Source: DASXRC01 sp036506495 (GTDB taxonomy: Bacteria; Actinomycetota; Actinomycetes; Mycobacteriales; Micromonosporaceae). From it: a stretch of 37,575 bases of DNA. The notes beneath the pieces were generated by a model that saw only the letters and a program-made list of their open reading frames with translations, searched no databases and was not told the DNA's origin. Each line of letters starts with the position of its first letter. Position 1 is the stretch's first letter. The translations under genes and the position numbers were made by a program. Below, one piece after another: positions 15,522 to 23,588 of this stretch. The stretch spans positions 1 through 37,575 of the forward strand of contig DASXRQ010000062.1 in assembly GCA_036506495.1 (NCBI GenBank), in the 5' to 3' direction.

Positions 15522-17902
15522 CGGCCGTCGCAGAGCCCGAGATCGGTCGGGCCCGGCTGCGCAAGGAGGACGCGCGGCTCATCACCGGCCGCACGCGCTG
15601 GACCGAGAACATCGCCCTGCCGGGGATGCTGCACATGGCGATCCTGCGCAGCGCCCACGCGCATGCCCGAATCTCCCGCGTCGACGTGTCGGCGGCCGCC
15701 GCCGCGCCCAACGTGGTGACCGCGTTCAGCGGTTCCGACGTCGCCGAGACGCAGGGCACGCTGGCGTGCGCCTGGCCGGTGACCGAGGACATCGTCATGC
15801 CGACGTACCCGCCACTCGCGGTCACCGAGGTGCGCCACGTCGGCGAGCCGGTCGCCGTCGTCGTGGCCCGGGACCGGGCCAGCGCCCTGGACGCGCTGGA
15901 GCTGATCGACATCGACTACGAGCCGCTGCCGGTCGTCCGCGACATGGAGGCGGCCCTGGGGGAGGGCTCGCCGCTCGTTCACGCGGACGCGGGCACGAAC
16001 AAGAGCTACACCTGGATATTCGACTCGGCCCAGGCGGGCAGCGGAGGCGACGTCGCGGCGGCCGCACAAGAGGCCGAGGTGACGATCAAGCAGCGCTACG
16101 TGCAGCAGCGGCTGATCCCGTCGTCGCTGGAGCCGCGCAGCGTGATCGTGGATCCCACCAGCGGCGACTGGACGATCTACTCCGCCACGCAGATCCCGCA
16201 CATCCTGCGGTTCCTGCTCGCGGCGACGACCGGCACCCCCGAGCACAAGATCAACGTGGTCGCGCCCGACGTCGGCGGGGGGTTCGGTGGCAAGCTCGCC
16301 GTGACGCCGGAGGAGTGGATCGCGTTCGCGGCCGCGAACCGCGTCGGCCGGCCGGTGAAGTACACCGAGTCGCGGTCCGAGACCATGGTCTCGGCCCACC
16401 ACGGGCGCGACGTGATCCAGGACATCACGCTGTACGCCAAGCGGGACGGCACGGTCACCGGGCTGGACGTCAAGCTGACCGCGAACATGGGGGCGTACCT
16501 GGGACTCGTCACGCCCGGCGTACCGATTCTCGGCGCCTTCATGTACAACGCGATCTACAAGTTCCCGGCGTACCGCTTCGAGTGCACCGGGGTCTTCACC
16601 AACACGACGAAGACCGACGCGTACCGCGGCGCCGGCCGCCCCGAGGCGACCTACGCCATCGAGCGCACCATGGACGAGCTCGCCGCCGAGCTCGGCCTGG
16701 ATCCGATTGAGGTGCGCCGGCGCAACTGGATCAAGCACGAGGAGTTCCCGTTCACGACCGTCGCCACGCTGACGTACGACTCCGGCAACTACGAGGCGGC
16801 GACCGACAAGGCGATGTCGCTGCTCGGGTACGCCGAGCTCCGCGCGGAGCAGGAGGCCCGGCGGGCGGCGGACGACCGGGTACAGCTGGGCATCGGCATC
16901 TCGACCTACACCGAGATGTGCGGCCTGGCGCCGTCCCGGGTCCTCGGCGCGCTGCGCTATGGCGCGGGCGGCTGGGAGAACGCGAGCGTGCGGATGCTGC
17001 CCACCGGCAAGGTCGAGGTCGTCACGGGGACGAGCCCGCACGGCCAGGGACACGTGACCGCGTGGAGCCAGATCGTGGCCGACCGGCTCGGCGTCCCGTT
17101 CGAGGACGTGGAGGTGCGCCACGGCGACACCCGGATCGCGCACAAGGGTCTGGACACATACGGCTCGCGGTCCCTGACCGTCGGCGGCATCGCGCTCGTG
17201 CAGGCATGTGATCGGGTGGTCGAGAAGGCCCGCACCGTCGCCGCGCACCTGCTCGAGTGCTCCACCGACGACCTGGAGTTCGCCGACGGCACGTTCCGGG
17301 TCCGCGGCACGCCGGACGCCGCGAAGACGATGGGGGACTGCGCGCTCGCCGTGTTCGCCGCCCACAATCTGCCCGACGGAGTGGAGGCGACACTGGACGC
17401 CGACGCAACGTTCGACCCGCAGACGTTCTCGTTCCCGCACGGCACGCACCTGTGCGCGGCCGACGTGGACCGGGAGACCGGTGAGGTGCACATCCGGCGG
17501 TACGTCTGCGTGGACGACGTCGGCCGGGTCATCAACCCCATGATCGTGGAGGGGCAGGTGCACGGCGGCGTCGCGCAGGGCATCGCACAGGCGCTGTTCG
17601 AGGAGGCCGTGTACGACGCGGACGGCAACCTGCTGACCGGCTCGTTCGTCGACTACACGATCCCGAGCGCGGTCGACCTGCCGACGATCGAGTCGGACCG
17701 CACCGAGACACCGGCGACATCGAACCCGCTCGGCGTCAAGGGTGTCGGCGAGGCCGGCACGATCGCGTCCACGCCCGCGGTGGTGAACGCCATCGTGGAC
17801 GCGCTGCGGCCCTACGGCGTGCGCGACGTGCCCATGCCGTGCACGCCCGAGCGGGTGTGGCGGGCGATCCGGTCGGCCTCGTCCCAGGAGGTGACGTCAT
17901 GA
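15518..17902 (+). CDS. Molybdenum hydroxylase large subunit (CoxL-like, form II, AYRGAGR loop)
   Basis: The 794-residue protein is complete: GRTRWTENI near the start, GGGFGGK (253-259), the active-site loop AYRGAGRPE (368-376) and GVGEAG (742-747) with the catalytic Glu745. True CO dehydrogenases have a Cys-containing AYRCSFR loop; AYRGAGR marks the form II group, whose members hydroxylate N-heterocycles, purines or aldehydes. GTG 15518 forms a GTGA overlap with coxS and excludes upstream frame extension. With CoxS and CoxM it should form a heterohexameric dehydrogenase using Moco. The substrate is unknown, but the divergent operon (amidohydrolase, bicupin, M24) suggests a nitrogenous ring or side chain. 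Confidence 0.94.
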   Translation: MTAVAEPEIGRARLRKEDARLITGRTRWTENIALPGMLHMAILRSAHAHARISRVDVSAAAAAPNVVTAFSGSDVAETQGTLACAWPVTEDIVMPTYPPLAVTEVRHVGEPVAVVVARDRASALDALELIDIDYEPLPVVRDMEAALGEGSPLVHADAGTNKSYTWIFDSAQAGSGGDVAAAAQEAEVTIKQRYVQQRLIPSSLEPRSVIVDPTSGDWTIYSATQIPHILRFLLAATTGTPEHKINVVAPDVGGGFGGKLAVTPEEWIAFAAANRVGRPVKYTESRSETMVSAHHGRDVIQDITLYAKRDGTVTGLDVKLTANMGAYLGLVTPGVPILGAFMYNAIYKFPAYRFECTGVFTNTTKTDAYRGAGRPEATYAIERTMDELAAELGLDPIEVRRRNWIKHEEFPFTTVATLTYDSGNYEAATDKAMSLLGYAELRAEQEARRAADDRVQLGIGISTYTEMCGLAPSRVLGALRYGAGGWENASVRMLPTGKVEVVTGTSPHGQGHVTAWSQIVADRLGVPFEDVEVRHGDTRIAHKGLDTYGSRSLTVGGIALVQACDRVVEKARTVAAHLLECSTDDLEFADGTFRVRGTPDAAKTMGDCALAVFAAHNLPDGVEATLDADATFDPQTFSFPHGTHLCAADVDRETGEVHIRRYVCVDDVGRVINPMIVEGQVHGGVAQGIAQALFEEAVYDADGNLLTGSFVDYTIPSAVDLPTIESDRTETPATSNPLGVKGVGEAGTIASTPAVVNAIVDALRPYGVRDVPMPCTPERVWRAIRSASSQEVTS

Positions 17903-18753
17903 TCCCGGTCGCATTCGACTACGTCCGACCGTCCACGGTGGAGGATGCGGTCTCCGCGCTGGCGAACGCCGGCGAAGAGGGGAAGGTTCTCGCCGGCGGG
18001 CAGAGCCTGCTGCCCGTGCTCCGCCTGCGGCTGGCCGCGCCGAGCGTGCTGGTCGACCTCGGCGGGCTGGCGCAGCTGCGCGGCGCCCGGGTCGACGGTG
18101 ACCGGCTGGCCGTCGGGGCGATGACCACGCACGCCGAGGTGGCCGGCTCCGACGTCGTACGGGCCGAGGTGCCGCTGCTCGCGGCCGCGGCCGCCCGCAT
18201 CGGCGACCGGCAGGTCCGACACCTGGGCACCCTGGGCGGCGCGCTCGCGCACGCCGACCCGTCTGGAGACCTGCCCACGGTGGCGGTGGCGCTCGACGCC
18301 GAGCTCGTGGTGGCGGGGCCCGGCGGCCGGCGGTCGATACCGGCCGCGGAGTTCTTCCGCGACCTGTTCACCACCGCGCTCGGCCCGGACGAGGTGCTAG
18401 TGGAGGTGCGGCTGCCGCGACTGGCCGGCTGGGGCTACCGGTACGAGAAGTTCCAGCGCACCGCGCAGGCGTGGGCGACCGTGGGCGTCGCGGCGGCCGT
18501 GCGCCGCGAGAACGGGTCGATCGCCGAGGCCCGGGTCGCCCTGACGAACATGGGGCCGACGCCCGTCCGGGCGGTGGCCGTCGAGCGAGCGCTCGCCGGG
18601 GCGGACGCCAGCGCCGACGCGCTCGCCGCGGCGGCCGAGCACGCGGCCGAGGGTGCCAGCCCGGCGAGCGACCTCGCGGCCAGCGCCGAGTACCGCGAGC
18701 ACCTGGCCCGGGTGCTCACCCGCCGCGCGCTGACCGCGGCCGCCGGCCTGTAG
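17899..18753 (+). CDS. Molybdenum hydroxylase FAD subunit (CoxM-type)
   Basis: The 284-residue protein has the two FAD loops of the family, AGGQSLLP (32-39) and TLGGALAHADPSGD (111-124), and the C-terminal CO_deh_flav_C domain (GYRYEKFQRTAQAWATVGVAAAV). It takes electrons from CoxS and passes them to an acceptor, in Cox-type enzymes a quinone. ATG 17899 overlaps the CoxL stop as ATGA and has GGAGGTGA upstream. A 15-bp hairpin follows 10 bases after the stop. Confidence 0.94.
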   Translation: MIPVAFDYVRPSTVEDAVSALANAGEEGKVLAGGQSLLPVLRLRLAAPSVLVDLGGLAQLRGARVDGDRLAVGAMTTHAEVAGSDVVRAEVPLLAAAAARIGDRQVRHLGTLGGALAHADPSGDLPTVAVALDAELVVAGPGGRRSIPAAEFFRDLFTTALGPDEVLVEVRLPRLAGWGYRYEKFQRTAQAWATVGVAAAVRRENGSIAEARVALTNMGPTPVRAVAVERALAGADASADALAAAAEHAAEGASPASDLAASAEYREHLARVLTRRALTAAAGL

Positions 18754-18763
18754 CGGACGGTGT

Positions 18764-18798
18764 CGGTGGTGGGCCCGTCGGGTACGGGCCCACCACCG
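18764..18798 (+). terminator. 15-bp hairpin between coxM and coxG
   Basis: CGGTGGTGGGCCCGT (18764-18778) and ACGGGCCCACCACCG (18784-18798) are perfectly complementary around a 5-base loop. It lies inside the apparent operon, so it may attenuate coxG, end the coxSLM transcript or protect its 3' end. coxG has its own GGAGGG ribosome site right after it. Confidence 0.6.
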
Positions 18799-18817
18799 CC
18801 GATCGGAGGGAGCACCC

Positions 18818-19516
18818 ATGCAGATGGAGCACGCGTTCACGGTGCCGGTGCCGGTCGCCCAGGCGTGGGACGTCCTGCTCGACGTCGAGCGGGTCGCGCC
18901 CTGCATGCCCGGGGCGACGCTGACGTCGTTTGACGGCGAGGCGTTCGAGGGCACGGTACGGGTCAAGCTGGGCCCGGTGAGCATGACCTACAAGGGCCGC
19001 GGCCGGTTCGCCTCCACCGACGAGGCGAACCGGCAGGTCGTGATCGAGGCGTCCGGCCGGGACAGCCGTGGCGGCGGTACGGCGGCCGCGACCGCGACCG
19101 CGAACCTGCAGTCGACCGAGGATGGCGCCGCCACCCGGGTCACGATCGTCACGGACCTCGCGGTGACGGGACGGCCGGCCCAATTCGGCCGCGGAATGAT
19201 CGCCGACGTCGGCGGACGGTTGCTCGGACAGTTCGCCGACTGCCTCGCGACCACACTCGCCGAGGGGAGCGGATCGCCGCCCCCGGCAGAGCCGGCCGCG
19301 GAGGCCCCTATCGCGGCCGCGCCCTCCCCGGCCGCCCCGGCCGCGGAGGCCCCTACCGCGGCCGCCCCGCCGGCCCGGCCCCGACGGTCGGCGGACGCCA
19401 TCGATCTGCTGCAGGTGACCGGCATCAGCGCGATGGCGCGCAAGGCCGCGCCGTACGTGATCGGGTTCGTCGTCGGCGGCCTGGTGACGTGGGCACTGAT
19501 CAGCCTGTTCGGCTGA
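18818..19516 (+). CDS. CoxG-like SRPBCC protein with C-terminal membrane anchor
   Basis: The 232-residue protein has a CoxG/SRPBCC domain (about 1-145: PVAQAWDVLLDVERVAPCMPGA is the family start; then GPVSMTYKGRGRF), an Ala/Pro/Glu linker (about 150-195) with two near-identical 15-residue repeats, and one C-terminal TM helix (about 208-230: APYVIGFVVGGLVTWALISLFG). CoxG proteins accompany Cox-type enzymes, bind them to the membrane and have been linked to quinone delivery; I state this from general knowledge. It probably docks this hydroxylase to the respiratory chain. ATG 18824 is an alternative start. Confidence 0.9.
   Translation: MQMEHAFTVPVPVAQAWDVLLDVERVAPCMPGATLTSFDGEAFEGTVRVKLGPVSMTYKGRGRFASTDEANRQVVIEASGRDSRGGGTAAATATANLQSTEDGAATRVTIVTDLAVTGRPAQFGRGMIADVGGRLLGQFADCLATTLAEGSGSPPPAEPAAEAPIAAAPSPAAPAAEAPTAAAPPARPRRSADAIDLLQVTGISAMARKAAPYVIGFVVGGLVTWALISLFG
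19292..19365 (+). repeat. 29-bp direct repeat pair in the coxG linker
   Basis: Two copies (19292-19320 and 19337-19365) differ at one base and are offset by 45 bp, exactly 15 codons, so the encoded linker reads PAAEAPIAAAP... and PAAEAPTAAAP.... This is a recent in-frame duplication lengthening the linker between the SRPBCC domain and the membrane anchor. Confidence 0.8.
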
Positions 19517-19525
19517 CCTTGGCAC

Positions 19526-19576
19526 GGCGAACGGCTGTTCAGGCCCGGATCGCGCGGGGCTAACCCGCAGTTCGCC
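19526..19576 (+). terminator. Probable terminator between the catabolic and pseudaminate blocks
   Basis: An outer stem GGCGAAC (19526-19532) / GTTCGCC (19570-19576) encloses an inner stem GCGGG (19554-19558) / CCCGC (19564-19568). It lies just after the coxG stop and before pseH. No T-tract. Confidence 0.45.
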
Positions 19577-19608
19577 TGGCGGACATGTACCCGTCCCAGG
19601 GTGTTGCG

Positions 19609-20115
19609 GTGAGTGAGCTGCGCCCGGCGACCGACGACGACCGTGAGCTGGTGCGGGCGTGGCGCAACCATCCGCAGGTACGCGAGGCGAGCCTCACCAC
19701 GCGCGAGATCGGACCCGCGGAGCACGAGCGTTGGTGGCGCGCGACCACGGCCAACCCCAGCCGACAAATGCTGATCTACACCCGCGTCGGCCGGCCGGCG
19801 GGGGTGGTCGCGTTCACGGATCTCGACCTCGCCGCGGGCTCCGGAGTCTGGGGCTTCTACCTGGACGTAGCGGGCCTGACCGAGCGCGGCGATCTGTTGC
19901 CAGCGTGGCTGGAGCTGGAGCGCGCCGCGATCGCGTACGCCTTCGACGAGCTCGGCCTGACCCGGCTCGGCGGCGCGACGCTGGCCTGGAACGCGCCGGT
20001 GCTCGCGCTGCACCGGCGGTTCGGGTTCACCGAGACCCGCGCGTACGAGCGAGAGGTGGATGGCCGCCCGGAGCGGGTGATCTGGACCGAGCTGCGCCGA
20101 GGAGACGACCGGTGA
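19609..20115 (+). CDS. pseH: PseH-like GNAT N-acetyltransferase (pseudaminic acid pathway)
   Basis: The product (168 aa) is a GNAT acetyltransferase: LRPATDDDRELVRAWRNHP at the N-terminus is the usual opening of the PseH/RimJ-like group, WGFYLDVAGLTERGDLLP resembles the acetyl-CoA region, and LGGATLAWNAPVLALHRRFGFTETRAYERE is the C-terminal motif. PseH acetylates the 4-amino group of UDP-4-amino-4,6-dideoxy-AltNAc. GTG 19609 has AGGG 7 bases upstream and gives the common start; ATG 19585 in frame would add eight residues. Its stop overlaps the pseI start (GTGA), which strongly supports the assignment. Confidence 0.85.
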   Translation: MSELRPATDDDRELVRAWRNHPQVREASLTTREIGPAEHERWWRATTANPSRQMLIYTRVGRPAGVVAFTDLDLAAGSGVWGFYLDVAGLTERGDLLPAWLELERAAIAYAFDELGLTRLGGATLAWNAPVLALHRRFGFTETRAYEREVDGRPERVIWTELRRGDDR

Positions 20116-21152
20116 AGATCGCCGAGCACGCCATCGGCGTCGACGAGCGCCCATTCGTGGTCGCCGAGATGTCCGGCAACCACAACGGCGATCTGGACCG
20201 GGCGCTGTCCATCGTGGACGCCGTCGCGGCCAGCGGCGCGCAGGCGCTGAAGCTGCAGACGTACCGGCCGGACACGATCACGATCGACGTGGACGCGCCG
20301 GCGTTCCGGGTCTCCTCGGGGCACGACCTGTGGGCCGGCCAGCGCCTCTACGAGCTGTTCGAGAGGGCACACACGCCGTACGAGTGGCATGCGGCGATCT
20401 TTCAACGGGCGCGCGAGCATCGGCTGACGGTCTTCTCGTCGCCGTTCGACCCGAGCGCGATCGAGGTCCTCGAGGAGCTGGGCGCGCCGGCGTACAAGAT
20501 CGCTTCGTCGGAGCTCGTGGACCTGCCGCTGATCCGGCTCGCCGCCAAGACCGGCAAGCCGCTGATCATCTCGACCGGGATGGCCACGATCGGGGAGATC
20601 GACGCGGCCGTCCGCGCCGCCCGCGGGGCCGGCTGCGAGAGCCTGGCGTTGCTGGCCTGCACGGCGGCTTACCCGGCGCCGCCGGCCGACAGCAACCTGC
20701 GGCGGCTGCCGGTGTTGGCGCAGGCGTTCGGCGTACCGGTGGGGCTGTCCGATCACACGCCCGGCATCGGCGTCGCGGTGGCGTCCGTCGCGCTCGGCGC
20801 CAGCCTGATCGAGAAGCACGTGACGCTGGCCCGGGCCGACGGCGGGGTGGACGCCGAGTTCTCGCTCGAGCCGGCCGAGCTGGCCGCGCTCGTTGCCGAG
20901 AGCGGTCGCGCCTGGGCAGCGCTCGGCGGCGCGGCGGTCGGCCCGACCCCGGCCGAGCGGGAGGGGCTGCGGTTCCGCCGCTCGCTCTACGTCGTCGAGG
21001 ACGTGCGGGCAGGCGACCGGGTGACCGAGGCAAACGTGCGCTCGATCCGGCCCGCCGGCGGGCTGCCGCCCGACGCGATCGACGCGGTGCTGGGCCGAAC
21101 CTTCGCCCGCGAGGTTGTGACGGGCACGCCGCTGACGTGGGACCTGGTGTAG
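20112..21152 (+). CDS. pseI: Pseudaminic acid synthase
   Basis: The 346-residue protein is a NeuB-family TIM barrel with AEMSGNHNGD (18-27), LKLQTY (55-60), FSSPFD, KIASSEL, ISTGMA, GLSDHTPG and EKHVTL, followed by a SAF/antifreeze-like domain from about residue 286 (RRSLYVVEDVRAGD ... GLPPD). The SGNHNGD and LSDHTPG forms fit PseI more than NeuB/LegI. It condenses the 2,4-diacetamido-2,4,6-trideoxy-L-altrose released by PseG with phosphoenolpyruvate. GTG 20112 overlaps the pseH stop by GTGA. The 125-bp palindrome follows its stop. Confidence 0.94.
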   Translation: MKIAEHAIGVDERPFVVAEMSGNHNGDLDRALSIVDAVAASGAQALKLQTYRPDTITIDVDAPAFRVSSGHDLWAGQRLYELFERAHTPYEWHAAIFQRAREHRLTVFSSPFDPSAIEVLEELGAPAYKIASSELVDLPLIRLAAKTGKPLIISTGMATIGEIDAAVRAARGAGCESLALLACTAAYPAPPADSNLRRLPVLAQAFGVPVGLSDHTPGIGVAVASVALGASLIEKHVTLARADGGVDAEFSLEPAELAALVAESGRAWAALGGAAVGPTPAEREGLRFRRSLYVVEDVRAGDRVTEANVRSIRPAGGLPPDAIDAVLGRTFAREVVTGTPLTWDLV

Positions 21153-21164
21153 CCGCCCGACCGT

Positions 21165-21289
21165 CGTGGTAGTGCGCGACATCGTTTGCTCTGCTTCCCC
21201 CGGCGATACACCGAAAGGTCGAGCGCCGCCCTCGTCCGTCGGGTGTCTCCTGGAGGGAAGCAGAGCAAAGGTTCCAACGACATACCACG
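21165..21289. repeat. 125-bp imperfect palindrome between pseI and the luxC-like gene
   Basis: Two perfect inverted segments share one centre near 21227: CGTGGTA (21165-21171) with TACCACG (21283-21289), and TTTGCTCTGCTTCCC (21185-21199) with GGGAAGCAGAGCAAA (21255-21269). A weaker ACACC/GGTGT pair lies further in. It separates two convergent operons and may work as a bidirectional terminator, but its size and its ungapped arms also fit a MITE-like non-coding repeat. No gene fits inside it. Confidence 0.75.
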
Positions 21290-21306
21290 TTGGCGGCGGG
21301 CGTGCG

Positions 21307-22542
21307 TCAGGCGTCCACCGTGACCAGGCGGCAGAATTCGCGCGCGAGGTCGTAGCCGTCCCAGATCGCGGCGAAGCTCAAGGCCGCGCCGAACGGCACG
21401 ATCCGGTCGATCCCACGGCCGCCCAGCGCGTGCGCGAACTCGACCAGCTCGGAACGGTCGAAGCCGAAATGACTGAGCGTCTGGTCCTTGCGCTGGATGA
21501 CCGGGACCAGGTCGGTGAGGCGGTCGACCGTCGCGAACGGCAGCGTGCCGGCGCCGAGCCAGCGGCGCGGCGCGGCGGCCGGCGTCGTCAGCCGCAGCGT
21601 CGCGACCGCGTTGCCGACGAAGCCCACCGTGGAGGCGTCCCCGTCGGCGGCCACGCCGTAGGTGCCGACCCGCTTCTCCACGGCCATCGCCGCGTCCACC
21701 TCCCAGCCCTTGTCCCGCACCGCGGCGCTCACCAACGTCACGAGCTCGGCCTGGACGGCGCTGGCGGCCACGGGGTCGCCGACCAGGTAGATGGCCCGCG
21801 GCGACGCGCACGCCGCCTGGTCGAACCAGTACACGTCGTTGGCGAACCGCTCGGCCGCGTCCCGGCGTGCGGCGGCGTCCGCGGCGAACCAGCCGGCGAC
21901 CGAGATCACGGCGAACGAGGCCCGGTCCGGAAATGTGAGGTCTCGGGCGGCTGGCGCGAGCGGATGCCGGCGCAGGTCCGTGACCGAATGGTCACCGCCC
22001 CACACGACCCGGACGTCGCAGGCCGCGCTCAGCCGCGCCGTGATCGCGTCGTCGTGGCCGTACGTGACCATCCGTTGGGTCTGCGCCACCACCGGATCGG
22101 CGTCGGCCAGGCTCTCATTGAGCGCGTCGAGCACGACGTCGGCCACCCCGGCGGCCCGGGTCGAGATGCGGACCACGTTCGCGTTGCCGGCGAGCGCCGC
22201 GACCGCCCACGAGTACACGAAGATGGTGTCCACATTGGCCGGTGGGACGTGGAACACGAGCCCGCGCGGGAAAGCCAGCGCCCCGCTCAGTTCGAGCCCG
22301 GCGCGCAGCCGGGCCAACATGCGGTCGGTCTCGGCCCGACGGAGGAAGAAGCCCAGCGGGCCGAGCTCGGGATGCCGGCGGGCGACCGCCGGCGCGAGCA
22401 ACCGACGGGAGAACCCGTGCAGGAAGTCCACGATCCGTCGGTCGCCGACGCCGAGCCGGGTCCGCCGGGCGTCCGCCACCGCCGCCAGCACGGCGTCGAC
22501 CGTGCCGAGCGGGCCGGCGGGAAAGCGGGCGGTCAGCTTCAT
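21307..22542 (-). CDS. LuxC-like acyl reductase (acyl-CoA/acyl-protein to aldehyde)
   Basis: The 411-residue protein belongs to the LuxC / aldehyde-dehydrogenase-like acyl reductases: HVPPANVDTIFVYSWAVAALAGNANVVRIS (about 99-128) is the nucleotide-binding region and FDQAACASPR (240-249) holds the nucleophilic Cys245. LuxC takes an acyl group from LuxE on this Cys and reduces it with NADPH to an aldehyde. ATG 22542 overlaps the LuxE-like stop as ATGA, which supports one functional unit. No LuxD or luciferase genes are present, so the product is not light-related. It is the last gene of the five-gene operon divergent from pseB. Confidence 0.9.
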   Translation of the reverse strand: MKLTARFPAGPLGTVDAVLAAVADARRTRLGVGDRRIVDFLHGFSRRLLAPAVARRHPELGPLGFFLRRAETDRMLARLRAGLELSGALAFPRGLVFHVPPANVDTIFVYSWAVAALAGNANVVRISTRAAGVADVVLDALNESLADADPVVAQTQRMVTYGHDDAITARLSAACDVRVVWGGDHSVTDLRRHPLAPAARDLTFPDRASFAVISVAGWFAADAAARRDAAERFANDVYWFDQAACASPRAIYLVGDPVAASAVQAELVTLVSAAVRDKGWEVDAAMAVEKRVGTYGVAADGDASTVGFVGNAVATLRLTTPAAAPRRWLGAGTLPFATVDRLTDLVPVIQRKDQTLSHFGFDRSELVEFAHALGGRGIDRIVPFGAALSFAAIWDGYDLAREFCRLVTVDA

Positions 22543-23588
22543 CGCGTCGCGCCCACGAACGTGTCGCTGCAGCCGCGCGCCTCCGCGCGTGGCAACCGGC
22601 CGAGGACCGAGAACCGCTTGCCCGACCAGTCGCCGTCGTCGACGCCGTTCACCACGCCGAGGTCCTCGGTGAGCAGGACGTGCCCCGGGTACGACGTCGG
22701 TAGCGTGCTGATGACCTCGATCAGGCCCGGCGTACCGACCGGGGCCTCGGCCCATGTCACTGGATCGCGGACGATGACATCGGCGAAGTCCGGGCAGTAG
22801 AGCCCATCGCCGCTCGGCCCCTCGAGGAAGGCCGTTCCGATCTGCTCGACCATCCCGTAGAAGTTGTGGATCGACGTCAGGCCGGTGTCGTCGGCGAACC
22901 GTCGCCGGAACTCGGCGTTGTCGACGGCCCGGTCGGCGAGCTTCTTCCAGCCGCCGGAGTGCACGAGCACCCCATTGGACAGGTCGAGCCCGTGGTCTGC
23001 GGCCACCTCGTACAGGTAGCGCCACACCATGAATGTGAACCCGAACACCAGGAACGGCGCGTCTCCGTGCCGGGCGAGGAACCCGCGCAGCGCGGCGACG
23101 TCGGGCTCGTCGCGGTCGTCGAGCAGCCAGACATGGTCGCGGCCGAAGTTCACCATGCCCAGCGCGCCGGCGCCCCGCGCCGAGTACGACCGCCGGTCGG
23201 CGACCACGCCGCGCCCGTCGACGACGAGCATGGGGAGCCGGCGTGGGCCGAGCACGGTCTGCAGCGTCTGGGCGAGTGCCCGGGTCTGCGCGGCCGCGCC
23301 CGTCCGGTCCAGGTAGATCCGGCTGGGCTCTCCGGTCGTCCCGCTCGAGGTGAGGACCTTGATGACCGCGTCGTCCGGCACGCTCTTCAGCTCGTGCGTC
23401 TTGAACATGCGCACCGGCAGCCAGGGCAGGTCGGTGAGCGTGGCGAACCGGGACTCGACCTCGCCGAGCGCGTCGAGGATTCGGGCGTACGGGGCGCAGT
23501 GCGCACGGTGGTGCGCGACCAGCTCGGTGAGCCGTGGCAGCAACCGCCGCTCCCGCTCCGCCTGGCTCAGCGTGAAGGCCCTGGCCAC
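22539..23588 (-). CDS. LuxE-like acyl-protein synthetase
   Basis: The 349-residue protein has the adenylation P-loop TSSGTTGEPSR (80-90), the HNFYGMVEQIG segment of LuxE/PaaK-like enzymes, and a C-terminal GRLPRAEARGCSDT whose Cys340 occupies the place of the acyl-accepting Cys of LuxE. LuxE activates an acid with ATP and carries the acyl group as a thioester for LuxC. GTG 23588 is chosen for the GGAGG 7 bases upstream; it lies 22 bp inside the ligase gene. Similar LuxE-type genes occur in O-antigen and flagellin-glycosylation islands of Gram-negative bacteria, so a glycan-related acyl chemistry is plausible here. Confidence 0.9.
   Translation of the reverse strand: MARAFTLSQAERERRLLPRLTELVAHHRAHCAPYARILDALGEVESRFATLTDLPWLPVRMFKTHELKSVPDDAVIKVLTSSGTTGEPSRIYLDRTGAAAQTRALAQTLQTVLGPRRLPMLVVDGRGVVADRRSYSARGAGALGMVNFGRDHVWLLDDRDEPDVAALRGFLARHGDAPFLVFGFTFMVWRYLYEVAADHGLDLSNGVLVHSGGWKKLADRAVDNAEFRRRFADDTGLTSIHNFYGMVEQIGTAFLEGPSGDGLYCPDFADVIVRDPVTWAEAPVGTPGLIEVISTLPTSYPGHVLLTEDLGVVNGVDDGDWSGKRFSVLGRLPRAEARGCSDTFVGATR

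Noticed and set aside
15044..17563. 839-residue minus-strand open frame opposite coxS/coxL
   Set aside because: Shadow of an unmistakable molybdenum hydroxylase with all active-site loops.
14970..19516. Aerobic carbon monoxide dehydrogenase
   Set aside because: The large subunit has AYRGAGR in place of the Cys-containing AYRCSFR loop, so CO oxidation is not supported.
21307..23588. Bioluminescence (lux) operon
   Set aside because: LuxC- and LuxE-like genes are present but there is no luxA, luxB or luxD, and the partners are ACP, ketoreductase, ligase and pse genes.
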